Below, piece after piece: positions 5,656 to 11,136 of a stretch of 11,136 nucleotides of DNA (position 1 is its first letter; every line of letters starts with the position of its first letter). Source of the DNA: Candidatus Multiplicimicrobium inquinatum (GTDB lineage: Bacteria > Omnitrophota > Omnitrophia > Omnitrophales > Aquincolibacteriaceae). The DNA lies in the NCBI GenBank assembly GCA_002344825.1, contig DDUN01000003.1, positions 77,183-88,318 of the forward strand, given 5' to 3'. The translations under genes were made by a program, and so were the position numbers. Under the pieces are notes generated by a model, which did not search any database, was not told the DNA's origin, and worked only from the letters and a program-made list of their open reading frames with translations.

Positions 5656-7268
5656 CATTTGAATATCAAAATCCGTTTCCTTTGGGCGAAGATCAAACAA
5701 AATATCGCCGTATTTTTAAAGACGGAATTCACCCCGAAAACATCGGCGGGCGTTCCATTTTGCGTGTCGCGCCCGGTGTCTTGACGCGGCTTGCTAAAGA
5801 AGCTTTCTCCGACGTTTCTTTTTTATTGCGTACTTCCCATCTTGAAAATGTCGCAAAAATTCTGGATGATCCGGAAGCTTCCGAGAATGATCGTTATGTC
5901 GCGCTTACTTTACTTAAAAATGCCGTGATTGCCGCTGAAGGCAGTTTGCCCTCATGTCAGGATACGGGAACGGCCATTGTTCACGCTAAAAAAGGTGAGC
6001 AGATTTGGACGGAAGCGGATGATGCGGAATCGTTGTCCCGTGGTATTTATGAAATTTATCAGGAAAAAAATTTACGCTATTCTCAGCTTGCTCCGCTGAA
6101 TATGTTTGAAGAAAAAAACACCGGCAATAATTTGCCCGCGCAAATTGAAATTACCGCGGTTCCGGGCGATGAATACCGCTTTCTGTTTATCGCCAAAGGA
6201 GGCGGATCAGCCAATAAAAGTTATCTTTATCAGGAAACCAAATCCGTTCTGAATGAAAAATCTCTCAGGGAATTTTTAAAGAAAAAGATTTTTGATCTCG
6301 GCACTGCCGCGTGCCCGCCTTATCATCTGGTGGTTGTAATCGGCGGCACCAGCGCTGAAGCGACTTTAAAAGCCGTTAAGCTGGCTTCTACCGGCTATTA
6401 TGATAATTTACCGGTTAAAGGAAACACGCAGGGCCGTGCTTTTCGTGATTTGGAATGGGAAAAGAAATTGCTTGAGGTCGCGCAAGAAAGCCGGATTGGC
6501 GCGCAATTCGGCGGGAAGTATTTGGCACATGACGTGAAAGTGATCCGTTTACCGCGCCATGCCGCCTCATGTCCGATCGGTATCGGGGTTTCCTGCAGTG
6601 CGGATCGGCAAATTAAAGCCAAAATCACCGCGGACGGTGTTTTCCTTGAAGAGCTTGAGCGTAATCCCGCTCGTTTTATTCCGGATCAAGGGAAGACAGA
6701 ATTGAATCAACCGGTTGCGGTGAATTTAGATAAGCCGATGACTGAAATTTTAAAAGAACTTTCTCAATATCCGGTTAAGACGAGGCTTTCGCTTTCGGGT
6801 ACTTTGATTGTTGCTCGTGATGTGGCGCACGCTCGTATTCGTCAGATGCTTGAACAGGGGAAACCCATGCCGGAGTACTTTAAAAATCACCCTGTTTATT
6901 ATGCTGGTCCTGCAAAAACGCCGGAAGGTATGCCGACCGGAAGTTTTGGCCCGACGACCGCTAGCCGCATGGACACTTATGTCGCTGAATTTATGGCGCA
7001 GGGCGGCTCGATGGTGATGCTCGCGAAAGGGAATCGTTCACCGCAAGTAACGGAGGCATGCAAAAAATACGGCGGATTTTATTTGGGTTCCATCGGTGGT
7101 CCCGCCGCTATTTTGGCTAAAGAAAATATTGTCGCGGTGGAAATCGTTGATTTTGAAGATCTGGGAATGGAAGCCGTCCGTAAAATCACCGTCAAAAATT
7201 TTCCCGCGTTTATTGTTTGCGACGATAAGGGGAATAACTTCTTTGGAAATGCCAGCGCGGAAGCCTAA
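5652..7268 (+). CDS. Class I fumarate hydratase, [4Fe-4S], fused alpha and beta domains
   Basis: Interconverts fumarate and malate in the TCA cycle. At 538 residues it is a full-length FumA/FumB-type single-chain enzyme. The cluster cysteines are visible: Cys102 in PSCQDTGT, Cys221 in TAACPPYH and Cys315 in GVSCSADRQIKAKI. Each is offset by exactly three from the E. coli FumA ligands as I recall them (105, 224, 318). The C-terminal beta domain has GSFGPTTASRMDTYV and MVMLAKGNRSPQV. The ATG at 5652 overlaps the previous stop as ATGA and is preferred over an in-frame GTG at 5646. Oxygen- and copper-labile Fe-S dehydratases are classic copper targets, so its position downstream of copper-binding peptide genes is suggestive, though it may be simple housekeeping. 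Confidence 0.96.
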   Translation: MTFEYQNPFPLGEDQTKYRRIFKDGIHPENIGGRSILRVAPGVLTRLAKEAFSDVSFLLRTSHLENVAKILDDPEASENDRYVALTLLKNAVIAAEGSLPSCQDTGTAIVHAKKGEQIWTEADDAESLSRGIYEIYQEKNLRYSQLAPLNMFEEKNTGNNLPAQIEITAVPGDEYRFLFIAKGGGSANKSYLYQETKSVLNEKSLREFLKKKIFDLGTAACPPYHLVVVIGGTSAEATLKAVKLASTGYYDNLPVKGNTQGRAFRDLEWEKKLLEVAQESRIGAQFGGKYLAHDVKVIRLPRHAASCPIGIGVSCSADRQIKAKITADGVFLEELERNPARFIPDQGKTELNQPVAVNLDKPMTEILKELSQYPVKTRLSLSGTLIVARDVAHARIRQMLEQGKPMPEYFKNHPVYYAGPAKTPEGMPTGSFGPTTASRMDTYVAEFMAQGGSMVMLAKGNRSPQVTEACKKYGGFYLGSIGGPAAILAKENIVAVEIVDFEDLGMEAVRKITVKNFPAFIVCDDKGNNFFGNASAEA

Positions 7269-8537
7269 ATGATTTGGCCTGTGTGTGTGGTAGGTGCTGG
7301 TGCGGCGGGGCTAATGACCGCGATTACCGCGGCGAGAACTTTGAATGCGCAAATCGCTGAAGGTTCCGCGGTTGCGCGAAGCGCAGAGCGAATATTGTTA
7401 CTGGATACCCGCGAAAAGTATGGCGCTAAAATTATTATGTCGGGCGGCACACGTTGCAATCTCACCAATCGCTCGACCACTGAAAAAGACTATGCCACGA
7501 ATGAACCCAATATTGTCCGTGCTATTTTGCGCGGTTATACCTCAGAACAAGCCCTCAAATTCTTTAATGAAATCGGCGTCGAAACCGCTGAAGAACCCGG
7601 AATAGGAAAATTTTTTCCCGTTCAGAACTCAGGTCAATTTGTTTTAGAAATGCTGATTAAAGAAGCCATACGGCTGGGCGTAACGATTGAAACGCCCCGC
7701 AAAGTGACGGAGGTTGAACCAGCGAATGGTGCCTTTAAAGTTTCGGGAGAAGGTTTTGAATATACCGCTCAAAAAGTGGTGTTGACCACCGGCGGGCTTT
7801 CTTTTCCTTCCACCGGCAGCGATGGCACAGGCGATACGATTGTGCAAAAGCTGGGCCATACTATTTTGTTTCGTGAGCCCTCTTTAACACCGCTAACAAC
7901 CGCGGATGAAGACTGGAAAAAGCTTACCGGAATTTCGCTAGATGTAAAAATGACGTTTCTTGAAAATAATAAAAGCGTAAAATCCTTTCAGGGATCTTTT
8001 CTTTTTACGCATTTTGGATTTTCAGGGCCGGTGGTGTTAAATATCAGCCGATTTTGGATTTGTTCCAAAGCTGAAAAAAAGCAAATGCTTGTCAGCTTTT
8101 TGCCGAATCATACCGAGGAGCAAATCCGCAAAGAAATTGTGCAAGGGCATTTTCTTTTCCCCAAGCAAACGATTAAAAATTATTTGTCGCAGAAAAAACT
8201 GCCCGACCGCTTTGTTGAAACTTTGCTTCAGAAGTGCTGTATTAATCGGGCTGTCCCGCTTTGTGATTTGATTAAAAATGAACGCGAAACATTGATCAAA
8301 GAACTTTTCCGCCATGAGCTTTCCGTGACCGGCGACAAAGGTTATGCTAAAGCGGAAGTCACCGCGGGCGGTGTCGATTTACGCGAAATCCGCAAAGATA
8401 CGATGGAGTCGCGCAAAGTCCCCGGACTTTATTTAGCAGGTGAGATTTTGGATTGTGACGGGAAAATCGGCGGGTTTAATTTTCAATGGGCTTGGAGTAC
8501 CGGCTATTTAGCCGGCAAAGCGGCAGCAGCCCGCTGA
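7269..8537 (+). CDS. BaiN/YhiN (HI0933)-family FAD-dependent oxidoreductase
   Basis: A 422-residue flavoprotein of usual family length. Residues 5-14 form the dinucleotide-binding VCVVGAGAAG motif, followed by the family stretch KIIMSGGTRCNLTNRS. Further motifs are GIGKFFPVQNSGQFV, TTGGLSFPSTGSDGTGD and FTHFGFSGPVVLNISRF, and the C-terminal FAD closure is GLYLAGEILDCDGKIGGFNFQWAWSTGY. Substrates of most members are unknown; a few bacterial members reduce bile-acid intermediates, which should not be assumed here. The ATG is the codon immediately after the fumarase stop, so the pair is translationally coupled. Its last codons lie inside the left arm of palindromic element B. Confidence 0.93.
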   Translation: MIWPVCVVGAGAAGLMTAITAARTLNAQIAEGSAVARSAERILLLDTREKYGAKIIMSGGTRCNLTNRSTTEKDYATNEPNIVRAILRGYTSEQALKFFNEIGVETAEEPGIGKFFPVQNSGQFVLEMLIKEAIRLGVTIETPRKVTEVEPANGAFKVSGEGFEYTAQKVVLTTGGLSFPSTGSDGTGDTIVQKLGHTILFREPSLTPLTTADEDWKKLTGISLDVKMTFLENNKSVKSFQGSFLFTHFGFSGPVVLNISRFWICSKAEKKQMLVSFLPNHTEEQIRKEIVQGHFLFPKQTIKNYLSQKKLPDRFVETLLQKCCINRAVPLCDLIKNERETLIKELFRHELSVTGDKGYAKAEVTAGGVDLREIRKDTMESRKVPGLYLAGEILDCDGKIGGFNFQWAWSTGYLAGKAAAAR

Positions 8538-8647
8538 AAAAGGATCATCTACGGCGTTGCATACCTCGCTTCCTTGTGCGGCGTATTAGCACATGCGCCT
8601 CCGCGGGCGATCGCATGCGCCTTGTATCTGAACCTTTTTGAACGGGC
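8529..8647. repeat. Dispersed palindromic element, copy B
   Basis: A second roughly 120-bp palindrome overlapping the end of the flavoprotein gene. The outer arms 8529-8552 and 8624-8647 agree at 19 of 24 positions when one is reverse-complemented; examples are GCCCG with CGGGC and AAAAAGG with CCTTTTT. The inner GCAT (8559-8562) pairs with ATGC (8615-8618). The core strings CTTCCTTGTGCGGCGTA (8569-8585) and GCCTCCGCGGGCG (8597-8609) are identical to copy A. It probably ends transcription of the long operon, since the outer stem runs into a T tract, and may work in both directions. Confidence 0.8.
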
Positions 8648-8695
8648 TATCCCATTTTCGCGCAGATAGAATCCAGCCTTTGCGATATGATTTTG

Positions 8696-8706
8696 TTTAG
8701 TATAAT
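8696..8706 (+). promoter_or_regulatory. Probable promoter -10 box, TTTAGTATAAT
   Basis: A perfect TATAAT at 8701-8706 with the same TTTAG lead as at 1583-1593. It lies about 50 bp upstream of the GTG of the one-TM protein gene and just after palindromic element B, as expected for a new transcription unit. The -35 is weak (TTTGCG at 8679-8684, 16-bp spacer). Confidence 0.6.
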
Positions 8707-8756
8707 TACAAACATTTGAGCTTATATATCTTTTGCTGAAAACTAAGGAGTGAGTT

Positions 8757-9125
8757 GTGGTCAACTGGATTGTCATCAACACAGATTTAATAGGGACAAC
8801 AGTAGCTTTGTTGGCTTTTTTGGTTTCATTGGGATCTTTAGCAGTTTCTGCTTACCGTTTTGTTGAGTTGCGAAGAGCTGAACAAGAGCAGCGGAATTTT
8901 GAAAATTATCATAAATTAATAGCAGAAACTGTTGAGGGCGCTCGAAATGGGCAGGTAATGAAGCTTTATTCGCAGGTTGCTGTTATTTTTGAGTTGAGAA
9001 ATTTTAAAAAATATAAAAGTGTTACCGCGCGAATTCTTAATGGTCTTATGGCAGAGTGGCTTGCTCGCAAGGTGGATCAAAAGCTAATTGATGAACTGCG
9101 GTTAACTATTGATGCCGTGTCTTAA
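8757..9125 (+). CDS. Unrecognised single-TM membrane protein
   Basis: A 122-residue protein I do not recognise. Residues about 8-32 form one hydrophobic membrane helix (LIGTTVALLAFLVSLGSLAV). A charged, probably helical or coiled-coil cytoplasmic region follows (AYRFVELRRAEQEQRNFENY) and continues to a basic C-terminal half with no cysteines. The GTG start is chosen because AAGGAG (8745-8750) sits six bases upstream. The region before it has its own TATAAT. It ends 33 bp before the SYLF gene with no terminator, so the two may be co-transcribed. No enzyme motif is visible, so no function is assigned. Confidence 0.75.
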   Translation: MVNWIVINTDLIGTTVALLAFLVSLGSLAVSAYRFVELRRAEQEQRNFENYHKLIAETVEGARNGQVMKLYSQVAVIFELRNFKKYKSVTARILNGLMAEWLARKVDQKLIDELRLTIDAVS

Positions 9126-9158
9126 AAAAGCATCTAATCTTAATTGAAGGAGGTTTAA

Positions 9159-9710
9159 ATGAAATTGTCAAAGTTTATGGCGTTATTGGTTTGTGGGCTG
9201 TTCTTTTTTTCAACGGCGTCATTTGCGAAGTCGGCACGGGAAATTGACGCGAGTGTGGATACGGCTTTGACGCGTTTTCAGCAAGAAGTGCCGGGCGCGA
9301 AACAGCTGATTGATAATTCAAAAGGGATGCTTGTTTTCCCGAGCGTGATTAAGGCGGGGATTGGCATCGGGGGCGAATACGGTACAGGCGCGCTTTTGCA
9401 AAAGAAAACCAAGCAGAAAGAGTATTACAATATTGTGAGTGGGTCTTTTGGTTTTCAGCTCGGCGGGCAGGTGCGTACGGTCTATATGCTTTTTATGAAT
9501 GAGCAGGCTTTGGCTGGATTCCGCAATAGCGAAGGCTGGAAAGCCGGCGTGGATGGTTCGGTCGCGGTTGTGAACGTGGGCGCGAACGGGCAGGTAGATA
9601 CGGCAACAACCAACCAGCCGATTATCGCGTTTGTGCTTGGACAGAAGGGATTGATGTATAATCTCACGTTAGAAGGTTCGAAGTTTAACCGTATTTATCC
9701 AGAACAATAA
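9159..9710 (+). CDS. SYLF (YSC84-like) lipid-binding domain protein, exported
   Basis: A 183-residue protein with a Sec signal peptide (about residues 1-23, ending STASFA) and one SYLF domain. Family hallmarks are ALTRFQQEVPGAKQLIDNSKGMLVFPSVIKAG, the glycine-rich GIGGEYGTGALL, YYNIVSGSFGFQLGGQ, and the closing GLMYNLTLEGSKFNRI. SYLF domains bind phosphoinositides in eukaryotes; bacterial members are exported envelope proteins of unclear role. The very good AAGGAGG at 9147-9153, six bases from the ATG, fixes the start. The next gene follows after 17 bp with its own strong Shine-Dalgarno, so the two form an operon. Confidence 0.9.
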   Translation: MKLSKFMALLVCGLFFFSTASFAKSAREIDASVDTALTRFQQEVPGAKQLIDNSKGMLVFPSVIKAGIGIGGEYGTGALLQKKTKQKEYYNIVSGSFGFQLGGQVRTVYMLFMNEQALAGFRNSEGWKAGVDGSVAVVNVGANGQVDTATTNQPIIAFVLGQKGLMYNLTLEGSKFNRIYPEQ

Positions 9711-9727
9711 CTTAGACGGAGGGTTTC

Positions 9728-10228
9728 ATGAAAAAGTTAACAATCAGTATTTTGGCTTTGGTCTTGATGTTGGGTGGTGTTGTTTTGACGGCGCAAGCAG
9801 GGCATCATGAAGGTAAGTCAGATGGAAAATGCCCGATGATGAAAGGTGATTGTTGCAAAAAGGGCGGGTCAGAATGTCCGATTGTAAGCAAGTTGATGAA
9901 AAAAGCCGGATTCTATCTTGAGAACGCGGATGCCATCGGGTTGACCGAAGATCAGGTTAGCCAAATCGAGGCGATTAAATCAGCTGCTAAAAAGGAAATG
10001 ATTTTGGCCGGAGCTCAGATGGAAGTCGCGATGATGGATATGGGCGCTAAACTGAAAACGGATCCCGTGGATGTGGAAGGTTTGAATCAAATGATTGACG
10101 CGAATTTGGCCGGAATGAGCGCGGGCGCGAAAAAAGCGGTTCAGCAGTATGCTGATTTGAAGCAGGTGCTCAATGCTGATCAGAAGAAAAAAGCCAAAGA
10201 AGTTTGGAAGAACGCTGAAAAGAAATAA
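9728..10228 (+). CDS. Periplasmic Spy/CpxP-like protein with Cys/His-rich N-terminus
   Basis: A 166-residue exported protein. The signal peptide spans residues 1-24 (ending TAQA). A short metal-ligand-rich stretch follows with His26, His27, Cys35, Cys42, Cys43 and Cys50, within CPMMKGDCCKKGGSEC. The rest is alpha-helical with two LTxxQ-type motifs, LTEDQ (72-76) and LNADQ (148-152), as in the Spy/CpxP/heavy-metal-resistance group of chaperone-like or metal-sensing periplasmic proteins. Met-rich helix segments (EVAMMDMGAK) are also present. A GGAGG precedes the ATG, and it is co-transcribed with the SYLF gene. A metal-stress role is plausible but not proven. The gene ends just upstream of a strong terminator. 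Confidence 0.85.
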   Translation: MKKLTISILALVLMLGGVVLTAQAGHHEGKSDGKCPMMKGDCCKKGGSECPIVSKLMKKAGFYLENADAIGLTEDQVSQIEAIKSAAKKEMILAGAQMEVAMMDMGAKLKTDPVDVEGLNQMIDANLAGMSAGAKKAVQQYADLKQVLNADQKKKAKEVWKNAEKK

Positions 10229-10249
10229 GCTGATTTCGAATATTGATTT

Positions 10250-10283
10250 AAAAGCCGAGAAGGAATTCCTTCTCGGCTTTTTT
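10250..10283. terminator. Bidirectional intrinsic terminator
   Basis: A perfect 32-bp palindrome (10250-10281), each half being AAAAGCCGAGAAGGAA or its complement, with T runs on both strands. It lies between the convergent Spy/CpxP-like gene (plus) and the AhpD-like gene (minus) and can end both. Confidence 0.95.
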
Positions 10284-10294
10284 ACTTGAAGGGT

Positions 10295-10648
10295 TTAAGC
10301 GGTTTTGGCTGTTTCAAATTGTTCAAAAGCGCCAATTGCATCCGCCGCATACATTAGCGAAGGCCCGCCCCCCATATAAATTGCCATGCCCAGCACTTCT
10401 TCCACTTCAGGTTTAGTCGCGCCAAGCTGGGATAATGCTTGAGCGTGAAAACCGATACATCCGTCACACCGCGCGGCGACGCCGAGTGCCAGGGCAATCA
10501 GCTCTTTCGTTTTTTTATCAAGCGCACCATCCTTAGTGGCGGCGCCTGACAATGCCGAAAAGCCCTGCATGACCTCCGGGATGTCCTTGCGTAATGTCCG
10601 TAGATTCACACTGATGGCCTGGGTGATTTCGAGATAGTTCTTTTGCAT
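10295..10648 (-). CDS. AhpD-like / carboxymuconolactone decarboxylase-family protein
   Basis: A 117-residue alpha-helical protein of the CMD/AhpD family. It has the redox signature ELIALALGVAARCDGCIGFH, with Cys61, Cys64 and His68 forming the CxxCxxxH thiol site of alkylhydroperoxidase-type members. Later family motifs are ALSQLGATKPEVEEVLGMAI and YMGGGPSLMYAADAI. It probably acts as a small cytosolic thiol peroxidase or disulfide reductase; the substrate is unknown. An AAGGAGG lies upstream of the ATG on the minus strand. It diverges from the ArsR-type gene across a shared operator palindrome and is therefore probably controlled by that regulator. Confidence 0.92.
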   Translation of the reverse strand: MQKNYLEITQAISVNLRTLRKDIPEVMQGFSALSGAATKDGALDKKTKELIALALGVAARCDGCIGFHAQALSQLGATKPEVEEVLGMAIYMGGGPSLMYAADAIGAFEQFETAKTA

Positions 10649-10678
10649 AAATCCTCCTTATGATTTTTTAAAATAAAG

Positions 10679-10716
10679 CTTGATAATATATTAGCAAATG
10701 CTAATATATTATCAAG
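10679..10716. promoter_or_regulatory. 38-bp operator palindrome with embedded divergent promoters
   Basis: Arms CTTGATAATATATTAGCA and TGCTAATATATTATCAAG are perfectly complementary over 18 bp around a central AA. This AT-rich inverted repeat lies between the divergent AhpD-like and ArsR-type genes and is a convincing ArsR-dimer operator. Because it is symmetric, each strand carries a TTGATA -35-like and a TAATAT/TATATT -10-like sequence. Repressor binding would block both promoters. It ends at the base before the regulator ATG. Confidence 0.85.
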
Positions 10717-11025
10717 ATGAATCATCAGAAAAATATTAAAGAGATGGCACGGCACGCGGCGAAAGCCGAGGCGATGCTGAAACAAATGGCGAATGCGAAC
10801 CGCCTTATGATTCTTTGTAAGCTCGTTGAGGGCGAAGAGACCGTAGGCAAGTTGGTTGCTGAGGTGGGACTGTCGCAATCCGCGGTTTCGCAGCATTTGA
10901 TGAAAATGAAGGCCGCCAAATTAGTGCGTGCCGAAAAACGCGGTCAGCAGGTTTATTACTCACTTGCAAGCGGTGACGTGACGGAGATTTTAAAAACATT
11001 GCATCGCATCTATTGCGCTGAATAA
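10717..11025 (+). CDS. ArsR-family transcriptional repressor, BigR/YgaV/SqrR type
   Basis: A 102-residue winged-helix regulator. The opening ANANRLMILCKLVEGE and the recognition helix GLSQSAVSQHLMKMKAAKLV match the BigR/YgaV/SqrR clade. The wing is RAEKRGQQVYYSL. Only two cysteines are present, Cys34 in LMILCK and Cys100 near the C-terminus (RIYCAE). These are the positions that form a di- or polysulfide switch in that clade, which derepresses genes on sulfide, persulfide or thiol oxidation. The ATG at 10717 touches the operator palindrome and has no Shine-Dalgarno, so the mRNA may be leaderless; an ATG at 10744 is an alternative but also lacks a well-spaced site. A rhodanese gene follows after 9 bp. 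Confidence 0.92.
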   Translation: MNHQKNIKEMARHAAKAEAMLKQMANANRLMILCKLVEGEETVGKLVAEVGLSQSAVSQHLMKMKAAKLVRAEKRGQQVYYSLASGDVTEILKTLHRIYCAE

Positions 11026-11034
11026 GGGGGATTT

Positions 11035-11136
11035 ATGAAGACTGTGAATGCGGTGACTTTAAAAGAATGGTTGGCGAAAGGCGAAGCGGTGCTCGTGGAT
11101 GTCCGTGAGCCCGCGGAGCATGCCGCGCAAAATATT
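11035..11136 (+). CDS. Rhodanese-domain protein, N-terminal part only (cut by window)
   Basis: The first 34 codons of a rhodanese-like protein. It has the TLKEWLAKGEAVLVDVREP opening, the start of the sulfurtransferase fold with the conserved VDVREPxE strand. The active-site cysteine would lie beyond the window. AGGGGG (11026-11030 region) precedes the ATG. Its position directly after a YgaV/BigR-like regulator parallels the E. coli ygaV-ygaP pair, so a YgaP-like sulfurtransferase or a persulfide-handling rhodanese is likely; the full sequence is needed to choose. Confidence 0.85.
   Translation, partial: MKTVNAVTLKEWLAKGEAVLVDVREPAEHAAQNI

Overview
This is an 11.1 kb chromosomal-type window from a Gram-negative (diderm) bacterium of moderate GC. 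Several products carry Sec signal peptides typical of periplasmic proteins, most genes have good Shine-Dalgarno sequences, and genes are tightly packed. I cannot place the lineage; an uncultured or little-studied phylum is possible. No tRNA, rRNA, CRISPR array, transposase or phage gene is visible.

Layout. (1) Minus strand, 1-1420: a HIT-family hydrolase followed by hemB (porphobilinogen synthase, cut by the window edge). (2) Plus strand, 1632-8537: a probable long operon. It holds a YceI-family periplasmic protein, two tandem six-cysteine bufferin-type (BufA2-like) RiPP precursors, one fused maturase (MNIO/DUF692 plus DUF2063, i.e. BufB and BufC in one chain), a YkgJ-like Cys-cluster protein, a YqaA/VTT membrane protein, a class I [4Fe-4S] fumarase and a BaiN/YhiN-type flavoprotein. 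From the maturase onward the genes overlap or abut, with ATGA junctions. (3) Plus strand, 8757-10228: an unrecognised one-TM protein with its own promoter, a SYLF-domain protein and a Cys/His-rich Spy/CpxP-like protein, ending in a perfect 32-bp palindromic terminator. (4) 10295-11136: an AhpD-like protein (minus) diverges from a BigR/YgaV/SqrR-type ArsR regulator and the start of a rhodanese gene (plus). Between them lies a 38-bp near-perfect operator palindrome that ends at the base before the regulator's ATG.

How the genes fit together. The central system looks like a metal-binding RiPP pathway: exported Cys-rich peptides modified by an iron-dependent MNIO enzyme, with copper buffering the likely role by analogy with known bufferins. 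Neighbours with Fe-S or Cys clusters are plausible partners or beneficiaries, but that is inference. The right end looks like a sulfide/persulfide or thiol-stress module.

Most unusual non-coding structure. Two dispersed palindromic elements of about 120 bp (2821-2941 and 8529-8647) share a core but have different outer arms that stay self-complementary, with compensatory changes. A GAAA-loop hairpin sits 8 nt before the maturase start and includes its only Shine-Dalgarno-like sequence. Three clusters of four 7-nt repeats lie inside the maturase gene, two of them forming an inverted repeat exactly at the domain junction.
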